64,000 nt of DNA from the NCBI GenBank assembly GCA_030512295.1, contig JAULSR010000008.1:992001-1056000 (forward strand), written 5' to 3'. The notes under the pieces were generated by a model, which did not search any database, had not been told where the DNA came from, and saw only the letters and a list, made by a program, of their open reading frames with translations. The position numbers were made by a program, and so were the translations under genes. This document shows, piece after piece, positions 11,701 to 24,125 of this stretch (its first letter is position 1; every line of letters begins with the position of its first letter). The stretch is from Bombardia bombarda (taxonomy: Eukaryota; Ascomycota; Sordariomycetes; Sordariales; Lasiosphaeriaceae).

Positions 11701-14700
11701 CAGATATCCTCAGCCATATGGCACAAACGCCGTTGTATTTGCAGAAGCAAGCAAGCATCAACCAGGGTAGAGATTTTCCAAGTCTCGAAGCGTAGACCCA
11801 GCTGCCCGGCACTGTGTGTAGGTACTTACCCACCCAGCTTGGAAGACTACTGAATAATGATAATGATAATCATGCCCCTTTCGTGAGAGAACACCAAACC
11901 CGGCTATAGCCTCGCCAGTTACTATACCGGCGGCTACAAGAACCAAGGGGCAAGATGAGGGGGGAAGGGGGCAAAGGGGGGAACGAGGTGGCGCGCGCGC
12001 TTGCGGTTGCCGTTCGCTTATCAGCCCCTTTTCCACACAAAACTGAAGTACCATCCTGCCCACAAGCTAGCAAGTAACCATTATGGCGGAGGGGACTAAA
12101 CCGTTTTACATACTTGGCTCCTTGGGAAATGGCAAATGCTCGTCCGCCTGTCGCGCGGGTGGCTGACATAAGGGGGGGGGGGGGGGGGGGGGGGGCATGG
12201 ATGACTTGCTTTGGGCTTAGTTGACCTGGAGAGAAGGATTTGTCTTGCAGATGCTGATCCACGGGGAATTTTGAGCAACCCCCTACTGATCCTACTATGT
12301 ACCCCCCCTGGGCACTACATTACCACTACGGATACAGCGCACACACATCAGCCATCGACCACCAGGGAAGATGACGACAACGAGCAAGGCCCAGGCTCCA
12401 TATGGTACAGTGTGGAGCAGAGAGTGGGAGGAGAAGCATCATTGTTGGTGAGCTTCCTGAAGAGGCATCGGCCATGTTCCAGGTCCTTTTATTAGCTACA
12501 ATAGTGCGATGGAGTCTTGATACCTTCTCGGTGTCTCACTCTGCTCTCGGTTACATAAGTACCAGGTCGAGTGACTGTGGTCCTGTCTCTGTTACTGTTG
12601 CTAATAGCACCTGGAGGGAAACAAGTACCGGGGCAGTTGGTGATTGATAGTGGTGGTGGTGGTGGTGGTGGTGGCGAATGAATGGGCGATGAGCATCATC
12701 GTGGAGCGCAGACGCGTACAATTCCATCTCGGCTGTTTTGTCTCTTCAAGACAGACAGACGAACAGACAGACGACAGTTTGTGGTCAAGGCCTCGTGGCA
12801 TCCAGTCCAGTCCAGCCATCCCATCACCCTGTCACTTGTTTACTGTCACTCTCAAGTCTCAACTTGATCTGTTCATTTTATCCCCTTTGCCTTGCCTTGG
12901 CTTGCCTGCCAGCGAGCCTTAGACGGATTCCACTGCTCCCGCTTCTCTTCCCTCCCTCCTCCAGTTCTTTCCCGTTCTCCATTCCCCTCCTCGTCGGACC
13001 CTAGACCCTTGTCATGTGGTATGTGCCGTCCCGTGGTAGGGGGACACCCAGCGAATTAATCTCAGTCCCGAAGGTAAGAGCAGGAAAAAAGCACCGGGCA
13101 GCAGTAGGAATCATGACCACCTATTCAAAGCGAGCGAGTTTCAGGCATAGTATCATTATTATCTGGCGACTAATTAAGATACAGCTAGCAGTTCTACCCA
13201 GTCAGCCTGGCCAGTCGCTACCGAGAGCAGGAAGGAATTGTCCTTGGTGGCTTTTGACACGAACTGGTTCTAGTATCACGTCACAAATTTTATACTATGC
13301 TTTGTTGCCAGCCCCGATTTAGCCACTGTCACATCAAACTTGAGTTTCCCCTTATCTCTCCCCGTGTTTCTTATTGCTTCGAAGATAGAGGCAACAAGGG
13401 GGTGGCTATCTCTGACTACATCTACCTACTCGATGTATATTCGAAGCAGGCAACATGATCCTTCTCAACGATTTAGCTTATTCTCATCCAGTGGCGAAAA
13501 GGGGGTATTCTACTAGGTCCAGACGGTGCTGGCAGGTGAGCTGATAAAGGTAACATGCCATACTACTCTCCCCCAGTCTATTGCTTCTGTCTCTAACAAC
13601 CCTTGTCTACCTACATCACCCATGCCTTCCACTAACACACTATCTAAAGGCACATTAGTCTCGTCAAAACAAAAGTACGTCGCACAAACGTACTTAGATC
13701 ATAACCCCATGAAAATCAACAGCAGCTAGTTCCACCTCCCAAGACTCCGAGACACAGAGCGACGTGCGGCAGCCAAGGAATTTCGAACAAGGCTACAAAC
13801 CCCCCATCAATCGAACGCCCGCCTCCCTGCTCTGTTCTCTCCATAGCGAGAAAGAGATGCCCGGCGCGCCGAGGCTGGACTTGGGGATTTGCCGAGGCCA
13901 AGAACGGCAAATCAATCTGAAAATTTCTGATAATAATAAAAATACAAATCACTATAGGAAGAGAAGAGAGAAAAAAGGGGGTCGTGGGAAAACCAGACGC
14001 AAACGCGGAGCTTAATCGGCTGCCGATTGTCTGCCAGCTCGTCTTGAAGACTCTTCGTCCGAGAGGACGTCTAGTTTAGGTGCTGTTGAACAAGACGTGG
14101 AGAATTCACGTGCCATGCATTTTATCCCTTTCCTTGTCGCGTCCAAGACAGGTGATCAGGTAGCGGTTGACTTCCAAGTGAATGTTACATGATTTTGCCA
14201 CGGTATATCTCTCTCTCTTCTATCGCAGCTTGGTTACATTTCTCCCTGTTGATCGTCCAGAGTCCTCTGTAAATATTTCTTAGCTTCGCCTCTGGGTAGA
14301 CTAGGAATGCGCCATCTTCGTTCTTGTCAGAGCAGCTTGATAAAATATCATCCAAGTTGACTGTAGATTGCCAGCTGAGAGATGATAAATTGCGCCTCTG
14401 ACATTTCCAATCAAGAGCCACAGGTGTAACAAGGGTAAACAAGAAACCTAGTCAACCAAAAACAAAAACCCAACAACACAAAATTGAGAAGTGAATAGGA
14501 GATGGAGATCGAGTAATCACTTCATCATGTTGTTTCCAGGCCCTGGAGAATCGCTGTGCGTGACAGATACGTTACCATGTCTTGGTAGACCGATCATTCT
14601 TCATTCTGCAAGGGAACCTATCTTGTTGACTGTTGCTTGCATCCCTTACTTCGCTTTAATTCGAGCACAAAGAGAGAAAGGCAAAATTCCCACACATGCT

Positions 14701-16103
14701 AGACTTGAAGAAAGTAGTTTAGTAACAATCATCGCCAAAATCCAATTACATCAATCACATAACTTCCCTATATTCTCCACGAACTCCTGAAGACACAGAA
14801 CATTTAGCAATAGAGTAAAATTACGATGCGGGCAATAACACTATGAGTACTCAAATATACAAACACCACAATAACCAAGTGCAATACTAGATGCCATCTA
14901 TCCTTCCCTCACAGACCTACGATGTGCAGACCAATCAAGCTAATTGAGCGAGCTCATATACTGCCAGACCAGCCAGCACACCTGCTTACTGCCGGTTGTT
15001 GTGATTGATAAGTATGCGATGGTTCTGAACATAAATCTCAGTTTCAACTAACTTGAGCAAAGTCTAGGAGATCAGATACAGAGAGAAGGTCAATCGCGGA
15101 TGTCGAAGGCACACTAAGTAATGCACTGCGTGAAAGATACTATAAGGCGCGTGTTATTAATACTTCTCAAAAAGAGAAGAGGAATATCTGTCTCAAACAG
15201 ATATACTGCGCAGCCCGTCTGGTATCTCGAGTCACGGTCGTGGCTGAGTCCAGATTGAATGAGAATGCCAGCTCATTGGTTCTGCCAGCATTAACATTGT
15301 AGATATCTAGATGATATCAAGTGCTAGTATCATTCATAAAACAGCCAGCGTAATCATGATTTAAAAGCATAATGGCCTCTATATTCCTGGTATTGTCTAT
15401 ACCTGGCCCTGTTCGTCGTCCTTTGTTGTCCAGTCGAGAAGTTTTGACGATATGATACAACAAGAACACAAATTTAGGGGGCCTAAATAGTAGGATGTTG
15501 TAAACAACAATGAATAAACAAGAGAAAAAAGGAGACCGCTATTGAACAATCAGGTATAACTCCTTAAAAACTTACCATAGAGTACCTTCCCATCTCGCAT
15601 ATCCTCATCTACACCAAACCCTTCATCTCTTCACCCCTCTGGCCTTTGGGTGCCCCATCTCCGGTGATACCTACTATCTCACTTCATAAACACCAAAAGT
15701 CATGCAGCTGTTCTGTTTTCATCTCTCAGGAGTGAGTAGGGAGAGAGGCAACCAGACATGTCAACCAGCCCCCCATTCCATCTAGAGCATACCAAAACAT
15801 AACATAACCAACTTCATTATTATTCCGCGCGTATAGCACGATCACATTTCGTCGTCGTCCAAACCCAACCGAGTTCCAGCCCGAAACCAACCCAATCAAA
15901 CCATCATGGCTCAATAACGTAAAATGTATGTACCTTCTCTTGCCTGCCTACCTGTCCTTAGGCCGTTCCACTGCACTGCACTCCAATGGATCCGTCGGCC
16001 TTCGTTGCCGCCCAACAGCTCGCAACTGACTGCCCTATCTACCCTATCTACGCTAGAAGCCACGGCCGATAGACATAATCTGATATTTCAGCTTTGGCTT
16101 CAT
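8783..16103. other. Long gene-free stretch
   Basis: More than 7 kb with no acceptable gene model. It has homopolymer runs (T near 9375, a 24-bp G tract at 12172-12195), a GGT microsatellite near 12650-12674 and AT-richer DNA from about 13900 to 15900. I found no transposase or reverse transcriptase frame, no LTR pair and no RNA gene. It ends at the 3' side of the minus-strand chitin synthase activator gene. Confidence 0.55.
12172..12195. repeat. G homopolymer tract (24 bp)
   Basis: An uninterrupted run of 24 G on the plus strand. Its length is liable to sequencing error. Confidence 0.95.
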
Positions 16104-19100
16104 TCACATAACCACGCACTCGCCCTCCTGCTGCTTCCCAATCTTGCTGCGCGAGATGCGCTCCCGTGCCCTGGGACCGCCGCTCTTGCCAGTGCGCTTG
16201 AGATCTTCCAGACGACCGCGTGCCATGGGGTAGTCCTGGGCTAGATTGTTGAAAAAAAAAAAAAAAAAAAGAATGTGTCAGTACATCCACCACAACAAAA
16301 AAAAACAGACACGCAAAGGAATATGAAAACCTACCAGCAGCCCTCCAGTACCACCTCTTCGCATCCTCCAAGTTCGCCGGCACACCGATCCCAATCTCAG
16401 TAAAATACCCCATCGCGTACTCCGCCTTGGCCAGCCCCGCTATGGCCGCCTTCCTTGCCCACAGATACGCCTCGGTGTCGCTCGGCGCAAGCACCCCCTC
16501 GCTGCCCGTCAGATACCAGCCCGACAGGGCCAGCTCGCTCTGGTGCTCCTCCTGCGTCGCCGCGCGGCTATACCACATAATGGACTGCCGCGGGTCGATA
16601 TGGCAACCCATAAGCCCATACTCGTACGCACACCCCAGCCGGAACTGGCTGAACTTGTACCCCAGGTCGGCCGCCTGCTTGAACAGCTGGAACGCGTAGG
16701 CCTCGTCGCGGACGATGGCGTCGTTGGGCTGCGCGCTTTCGTACAGAAGCGCGAGCTCGTGCAGGGCGTGCGGGTTCTCCGCGTCGGCGCGCTCGGCGGC
16801 GCGCTTCAGCCAGCTGATGGCATCTCGCTGGTTGGGAGGCTGGCCGAGCAGGCCCTTGAGCAGGATCATGCCGACCTTGTACATGGCGGGCGTGTCGCCG
16901 AGGGTGGCGGCCCGCTTGTACCACTGGATCGCCTTGAGCGGGTCCTTGCGCGTGCCGCCGCCCTCGTCGTTGCCGATCTCGCAGCACACGGCGGTGCGGT
17001 AGGCGGCTGCGGCGTGGCCCAGCTTGGCGGCGGATTGGTACAGCGAGAAGGCGTGGGCGTTGTCGGGGTCGGAGCTGAAGAGACCGCGGCCTGTGCAGTC
17101 GGCCATGAAGAACATGGCGTCCGCGTTGCTGGCCTTTTCGAGCTTCCGGAGGATCTTGTGTGCGTCCATAATGTAGCGGTCGCGAGACCGAGCACGAGCC
17201 TTTGGGTCGGGCAGGTTGGGGACGAGCACATCTGACGCCTCGATGAGCCGTTTGGCGAGGCGCAGAGCTGAAGCCTGATCATTGGAGTCCTGCTTAACAA
17301 CCGCCCGCAAGTGTTCCAGCTCGTCGACCGTCACTGGCTTTTCGACAGGCTTGGCAGGGGGTGGGGCAGCAGCAGCAGCAGCAGTAGCAGCAGCAGCACT
17401 CGGTGCGCCGGCATTTTGAAGAGGTGATGGGCCGGGTGTATTCCCTGCTGGAGTAGCAACTGAAGGGGTTGAGACCGTACTCCCGCTGTAGTTGCGGACC
17501 GGAGGGGGCCGGCTGGAGATATTCACAAGAGAGTTAGGCATATGGCCAGGTCGGACGGGCGTAGGATGCGAAGGGAGAGCATCCAGGCCTCCTTGGGGAG
17601 TCCCAGGCTGCGTGGGGGCTCTGTAGGGGGCCGGCTGTGAAGGCAAGCCAGGACCGGCCATTTGAGGCCCCATCTGCCCTGGAGGCGGTTTCTGGAAGCC
17701 CTGTTGACCTTCGGGTGGGCCTCTCTGACCTACAGCGTGTGGAAACTGATTTGGGGTGGGCATCGCAGGAATTGGCGGGATATCACCAGCCATCTCGAAT
17801 ACCGCGGTTTGCGAGTTACGCAAGTCGGGTTGTGATTTTGTGCGGCTCATCTCAGGCAGTCTACCTGGTCCACGATGGGGAGCCAGCTCCTGTGAGCCAG
17901 GCTGTCTCGGCCTTTGCGGGGGCATATCATCGAAACGCGGCGCTTCTGATTGTTGAGGCAGAGGCGCATTTTGTGCCGCGTACTCGTTATTATTGCGGGC
18001 ATCATAGTAGTTGTCATAAAGGTCGTCGAAGGAGGCAGGACGCGGTTGACCTCCATATCCCAGATCCGGTGGATTTCCGTATCCAGGATCCATGTAAGGA
18101 TCTTGAGGAGGAGGCCCGTTATTTGGCGGATACATCCTCTGTGGTGGTGGCCGCATGCCTTGGGCCGTATTTGGTCTCGGTGGGATTCCGCGGCCCATGT
18201 AAGGGGCGGCAGAATCGCTCCGTGGCGGGTGAACAACTGGCGGGCGCATCTCCATAGCTTCTCTTGCGGGCATGGTCATGCTCCGCGAGGGAGGCCCATA
18301 GCCCTCAGGGTAGTCACCCATTGGGGGCCCATATCCAGGACCAGGCGGAGGGCCGCGTCTTTGATCGGGGTAGTTTTGCTGTTGAGGTGGCCCTCTAGGT
18401 GGTCCCATAGGCTCCGGTCCCCCATAGCCATTTCCAGAAGATCTCATTGGACCGCGTTGAGACCCGGGGGCTCGTTGAATGGGCACTTGGCTGGGCATTT
18501 GGCCAGACATTTCCAAGGCGTTAAGTTGATCAACAAGCTGATTCTCATCTTCCATATCTGACCTTCGTGTTTTTCCAGGAAATGTAGGAAAAGGACCACT
18601 GCCAAGTCCCAGTTCACCTGCTGGGCTTACGGGTCCTGGAGCCGGACCTTGACCATTCAGAGTTGGTCTGCGATTCACTAGGAGAGTATTAATATACCAC
18701 GGAGAACTGGGCCGCAGCGTAAATGGCTGAAGTATGGTGCTCACATGAAAGATCCGAGTGTCCAGATGCAGAGCGCTCAGGAGGACCACCTGGGCGACCG
18801 CCTCGGCTTTGTGGTGGATAGCCGCCTCGTCCCTGAGGCGGAGGATATCCGCCACCGCGAGGCGGGTAGGGGCCTCCCCGGGCACCATCAAAGTTGGGAG
18901 GCCGCATTGGGCCGCCTCTTCCTCTCATCATCGGTCCTCCCCCTCGTCCTCCTCGTCCGCCCCGTCCAGGTCCTGGTCCAGGAGGCCCGTTAGGCCCGGG
19001 ATCATAGTAGTCCTGCGGGGGGTAGTCGGGGTTCGGAGGCGGTCCTCCTCTCCTCTGGTAGTTCATGTCGTCGTAATGGCCACCATAGCCCTGGCCATAG

Positions 19101-19336
19101 CCATTTCCATTTGCGTTCCCGGGCGCATTGCCACCCCCATACTCGTCATAGCCGTAGGCGTATTCGTCCTGATATTGTTGCTCGTACTGTTGCGGGGGCG
19201 CATTGTACTGCTGTTGGGGTGGTGCGCCAGGCCCTGGAGGGTACTGTCGCTGTGGAGGTGGCCATTGACCACCTCCCTGGCCACCATGTGGGCGTCCTCC
19301 CCCAGGACCGCCGTCGTATCCACCATTATACGCCAT
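16104..19336 (-). CDS. SKT5: Chitin synthase activator, Skt5/Chs4 family
   Basis: Adaptor that recruits and activates chitin synthase at the plasma membrane or septum. Exons 19336-18745, 18677-16335 and 16240-16104 give 1023 aa; introns are 67 and 94 bp, the second with a long T run before its acceptor. Residues 1-600 are low-complexity Gly/Pro/Gln/Tyr sequence, with an RGG-like patch near residues 140-195 and an Ala run near 620-630. Sel1-like repeats follow from about 710 to 975 (for example AIQWYKRAATLGD and ALHELALLYES). The protein ends in a basic tail and CVVM, a CaaX prenylation box like the one known in yeast Chs4. That ending comes only from the third exon, which supports the splice model. 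The family and the lipid anchor are well supported; which chitin synthase it serves is not visible. Confidence 0.93.
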
Positions 19337-22172
19337 TGCTCTCGACACCGAGGTAGGGCCTGCCTTGTCCGCTGCGGCCGAGAGTGATGAGGATGCCAGT
19401 GACTGCTTCTGCTTTGTCGTGGAGAATTGACCTCGGGGAACCAAGGACCAAAAGCCTGTCTAGTCTAGCAATGATAATTAATGTAGGTAGTCTTTGCAGC
19501 TTAAGGGGTACCAGAGCTGGTCATGGCACTATTTATCGCAGAGTCCAGAAGGATAAATGTTGGATGTTGCTACTGCGGCAAGGAAAGGGCAGTTGTCTCC
19601 GCGACGAGCTCAAGCCTGTCGCATGGCAACGCAAAATTGAAGAATTAACTTTTGAAAGAAAGCTTGTATCGGAGGTAGGTAGCGTTATGCGACTCGTGAG
19701 TTTCCAGAAGGCGCAGGCGTGCGCAAAGGCAGCGAAGCGGCAGAAGAGAGGGAATTTATGGATTACGGTTCTCGGCTAGGCGCTTGGCGACGGCGACAGC
19801 GACAGCGACAGCGACAGCAACAAGGACAACGGCAACGATGTGACAATCACCGGAGACGTCAGGTTGGACAAGATGAAGGTAGAAATTGAGGTTGAGATGA
19901 TAATTAAAGGAGTGGAACAAAGTGGGCCAAAAGACAAGTTGCGCGCATCAAGGAGTGAAGATGCCCGCCGAGGTCCAAGCCAAGGTAAAATAAAGCTGCA
20001 CCAGGAATCAAAGCGGCGCAGAGCTAGAAGAGGAAGACCACGCACGGCAAGAGAATAGGAGAGGAATGTGTTTGTGTTATTGTATTGGACATGGAGGGCG
20101 GGTGGTGGAGGTACTTCTTAGGTGCGGTGCTACCTACCTAGGTACCTACCTAGGTACCTACCTACCAATCCAAGGTCAGCCGCGGGGGAAGACAAAGCCT
20201 TTTCCTCGCTACTGGTACTTACGCTACCAGGCTACCTACCAATTTCGGGAGGGCAATGTGGAGGGCCCTGGAGCTCAGGGTCTCGGAGCGCAAGGGGCTG
20301 GGTGGGCGCCGTGGCACCCGACCTCAGTGGACCTGAACTAGAGGCGCGTTGAATGGAAGTACTTACGGCGGGGTACCTACAATTGACGAGCGTCCCTTAG
20401 AAAATGGTAGGTGCCAAACGGACACCAAGTGGAGGCTTCTTGAACACCGAAATAACATTACGAACCGAATCAAGCTCAGCTCTTATCCATAATATAACAA
20501 ACACTATTCGCAACACGCCTTATAAACGGCCTCTAAAATCAATGCTGTATGGACACGGGACATAACGTGGAAGAAGTCAGCCAGGCTGGACCCATTCAAC
20601 TCAACGGGCGCCCCAATTCAACGGCGCCAGGGGCCATACCAAGACGGCCTTACCCGAGCAAAGCATCCACTCACTCATTGGGTTGTTGAAGGAGGATGAA
20701 ACAGACGTTGCTTGTCTACCGCTTGTGGCCAACACCCCCGACAGACATTTTCACACTTTCCACCCTTGGCTTCATCTCGACTGGCCCACATCAATCTGGG
20801 CACTTGTAGGTAGGTAGCATGGAAACCCGGCATGACCGTGTTTCTTCCCTACATGTGTTCGTTTCCATCGCCGCCGGGCGGCTCGTTCCTTTGGAATGGA
20901 TGGGGCCTGGCAGCGCCTGCTTGCATTTGGGGGCGCTGGATACGTTCAGTGAAAGGTTCACGACATGGAACTTGCATCTTCGCGGCTGTTGAATCCAATT
21001 GCGCACACCATACCCGACGACCAAGCAGCCAGCGCCTAGCGGATCGTTGTTCTCTTCACCAGGCCAACAGCCCAGCCCACCCGATATTTGGCGGTGCACA
21101 ACAGGGCGTTGCTTGAAACAACTGCAACACACAGACATGACGCACGATGCACGAAGGCGCGCACACCAGGGCGCTCAGTCGCCCACCCAGCAGTGTTGCT
21201 GAAAGGGAACGAGATAGTAATCGAAGGAGGCGGCCCAGTTGTGCATCTATTGTCCCTCCAAGACAGCCGTGTTTGAACAGACGCGAAGAAGTGGCCGATG
21301 TCGTCGTTGCAACGAAAACGACCAGAAGCAGTACGTATCGTATAGCGTTTATATGTGCGCTACGGTGTAGTTGAAAACTAAGGCCTGTCTTCCGTCTTAC
21401 ATCCGAGATTGTCCCAAGGAAGGCAGCGTTTCACATAATCCGCTTGCGCCGCAGCCAAAGCTTGGTGTCCTTTACCTGGCTAGAGGGGCTAATGATAAAA
21501 AGTTGCAGTTTCTATCCTGTAGACAAAAAAGAAAAGGGTGTGTCAAACACGCAGGGAGAGTCGGGGAGAAAACTCCAAAGTAGTGTTGATATGCCTAATT
21601 GTCAGGTTGTCGCTCTGCCTCGCTCCTCCTCTGAGTCCAGAGTCCAGACCCGTCACTTACATACATAGGTACTTCAATCTATAGATCTCCAGTTGGTTCT
21701 GCAGAACAAGGGCCTCTGTCACCGACTCCCCGGGCGGCCTCGTTCCCAAGGAAAAATGGCAAGTCAATCTGGAAGCTTTCCATGGATGGTGTCATCAGCC
21801 AAACTTTCATGCTCTGTGATGAAAGAAGGTGAAGGTGGGTTGGACGCAGGGGTTCCACAAACGGTTGTGGAAAGGACTCGGGGGAACGAGGACATTAGGG
21901 CGACCCGAGCGCCCTTGCCCGCCGACCAGTCTACACGGGTTCTGCCGCCGCCCACCGCCACGCTACATGGGCTACATGGGCCATGCTTTTGATAGGAAAG
22001 CTCAAAGCAATGTCATCGACGTCACGCTAATGGAGCGTTTAGCTTCAACATTCAACTCGCCGTAGACGAAAAACGAAAGGGTGAAATTCGCCGTGATTGA
22101 CAATTTATGACAATATACCGAAAGTCTCGGTTCTGTCACTATCTGTGGTCAATCCCTCCTTTCCACCAAAAA
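19337..22172. other. Intergenic region between divergent genes
   Basis: About 2.8 kb between the minus-strand SKT5 start and the plus-strand CBP4 start. It should hold both promoters. Visible items are a GCGACA microsatellite near 19788-19818 and the TACCTAGGTA cluster at 20131-20166. No coding frame is convincing. Confidence 0.6.
20131..20166. repeat. 12-bp palindromic tandem repeat ACCTAGGTACCT
   Basis: Three near-perfect 12-bp units made of overlapping palindromes CCTAGG and GGTACC. Shorter versions recur in other intergenic spots of the window (near 3650, 3906, 20812, 33141, 35250, 38289 and 45083). Confidence 0.85.
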
Positions 22173-22695
22173 ATGGCCGCCAAAAAGCCGACCAACTGGT
22201 GGCTGTGGGCAAAGATGCTCAGCGGGTGAGTTTTGTTCAAAAACCAAAAACGATATCTGATTCCGATGATTTTTTGATTGTGGACTGACGAATGTATCTT
22301 GGAGATAGCGGAGCAGCCGTGTGCATTGGAGGCCCGGCTTTCACAACGTGGGTCACGCCCACGGATGAGGAGCTCTTCAAGAAGTACAACCCCGATCTGC
22401 AGAAGAAGAGCCTGGAGAGGAGATATGAACGGCAAAAGGAGTTTGACGACTTTGTCAACAAGCTCAAGGACTACTCCAAGTCTGACAGGCCAAGTGAGTG
22501 TCACTCATGTCCATCAACGATCTTAAGCAATTACGTGAGCTGGTGACTGATTGGGTTGCAGTATGGGTGGTGCAAGCCGAGGAGGAGCAAAAGGCAAGAG
22601 AGGCAAAGGTCTTGGAGAGCATAAAGGCGGCCGAGGAGATCAAGGCGAGAAAGGAGGAGGTGAGACGACAGGCCGGGTTATCGACAAGTTCGTGA
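22173..22695 (+). CDS. CBP4: Cytochrome bc1 (complex III) assembly factor Cbp4
   Basis: Small mitochondrial inner-membrane protein needed to assemble the cytochrome bc1 complex, acting around newly made cytochrome b. Exons 22173-22225, 22309-22493 and 22562-22695 give 123 aa, with introns of 83 and 68 bp. The short N-terminus (KKPTNWWLWAKML) leads into one membrane segment at about residues 15-33. Then comes the family motif TPTDEELFKKYNPDLQKKS, and a charged helical C-terminus (VVQAEEEQKAREAKV) likely to form a coiled coil. The order and the length match the Cbp4 family. The start is the only ATG giving the conserved N-terminus. Confidence 0.92.
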
Positions 22696-23402
22696 TGGCG
22701 TGTGTTGTGATGAAGCTGTCTTTTTTGTCTTTGTAAAAAATGTATCATATATGTCGTGTATGAGGAAGCACAATGCTTTGCTGTAGGACTATGTTCATCT
22801 CTACCTATGCTGCTATACCAGTTCCGTGGAGCGTACAACTCATCTCATGGGTTGCCGGGCATCTGGGTAGTTGCATATCGGCTTTTAATCAGGCCATACC
22901 AGAACTAGGTAGGGTGACGTATTCGTTGGACGTTTCCGTCGGTCGTCGGATAACCTACCACGAGTGCAATTAAGCTTCCTTCCAAGTCGTCAGCAGCCAG
23001 CCCGCCGATCCCCGCCAGCTGTCAGGGTGGGTGGGGTAAAAGTTATTGCGGGAGCGAAAAAAAATCCTGGGCCCCAGCGCAGCGCACAATTTCTCGAACC
23101 ACGGCCGACCACCCTGACGAGGCTCTAGACATCGCGAGCCTATTTGCCGTATTTGAAAAGTAGGTCTGAAAGTTGCTTCTACCGCTCGGCGGAATTGTCC
23201 CCGTCGTATCACAACAATTGGCATTTTTGTACTTGTCGTCCCGTCCCGGTGGCGCCACAGCCACAGCCCGGGTGCGATGGTGCGTCCAGTTCTACGGTTC
23301 GAGGCTGACTCTGATGAGCTTGCTTATAGGTTCACCGAACCGACACCTTCGGCTCCTACTTTTCCCTCCTTCTCACAACAAAACACCAAGACCACAGCAA
23401 AT
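22696..23402. promoter_or_regulatory. Promoter and leader of NAC-beta
   Basis: This 707-bp gap between CBP4 and NAC-beta ends in a pyrimidine-rich then A-rich leader (CCTCCTTCTCACAAC), as is common for highly expressed fungal genes. An in-frame ATG at 23277 would add 42 residues to NAC-beta. I prefer the later ATG because MDVQERLKKL is the usual fungal start. Confidence 0.5.
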
Positions 23403-24125
23403 ATGGATGTTCAGGAGCGTTTGAAGAAGCTGGGCGCGTCTGCCCGTATCGGTAGGTTGTTCATACAATACCTCACGCGTTTGGCTCGCTAACTAAAGCT
23501 CTGTTTGTTATAGGGTATGTAGAATAGAATCGCACCCTTCACCGACACCAAAATCACCAGCACCCTGAATACTGCCCAACACACACATACACACACACAC
23601 ACACACGAGGTTCTGATATTGTGATAAACATCTAGTGGCAAGGGGACCCCGCGAAGAAAGGTCAAGCGCACCCCCGCGCGGTCGGCCGGTGACGATAGGA
23701 AGCTCCAGGCCTCTCTCAAGAAGCTCAATGTCCAGCCCATCCAGGCCATTGAGGAGGTCAACATGTTCAAGAGCGACGGAAACGTCATCCACTTTTCTGT
23801 CCCCAAGGGTACGTTGAAGCCGCCGCGCCCACGTGAGCGATCGGGAAACCGGGGAGAAGAAATGGTGTGCTAACAAGGGCTTAACACTACTTTAGTTCAT
23901 GCCGCCGTCGCCTCCAACACCTTTGCGATTTACGGCGCCGGTGAGGATAAGGAGCTCACCGAGCTCGTCCCCGGCATCCTCAACCAGCTGGGCCCCGACT
24001 CCCTCGCTTCGCTCCGCAAGCTCGCCGAGAGCTACCAGAGCATGCAGAAGGGCGAGAAGGAGGCTGACGATGAGGACATCCCCGAACTCGTAGCCGGCGA
24101 GAGCTTCGAGAGGAGCGTCGAGTAA
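23403..24125 (+). CDS. EGD1: Nascent polypeptide-associated complex subunit beta
   Basis: Ribosome-bound chaperone subunit that pairs with NAC-alpha at the peptide exit tunnel. The start MDVQERLKKLGASARIG is followed by the ribosome-binding motif RRKVKR and then the NAC domain (VNMFKSDGNVIHF to LNQLGPDSLASLRKLAESY). Exons 23636-23808 and 23896-24125 are clear. The first junction is unusual. Exon 1 ends at 23451; two well-formed introns (23452-23513 and 23515-23635) would leave a one-nucleotide exon, G at 23514, giving IGGKGTPRRK and 150 aa. The other in-frame reading uses a donor GTTGTT at 23456 with one 180-bp intron, giving IGSGKG and one residue more. Omitting both choices puts the rest out of frame. 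Identity is certain; the junction needs RNA. Confidence 0.95.

Noticed and set aside
23277..23402. 42-residue N-terminal extension of NAC-beta
   Set aside because: In frame and open, but fungal NAC-beta proteins start at the MDVQERL position and the extension shows no conserved feature.
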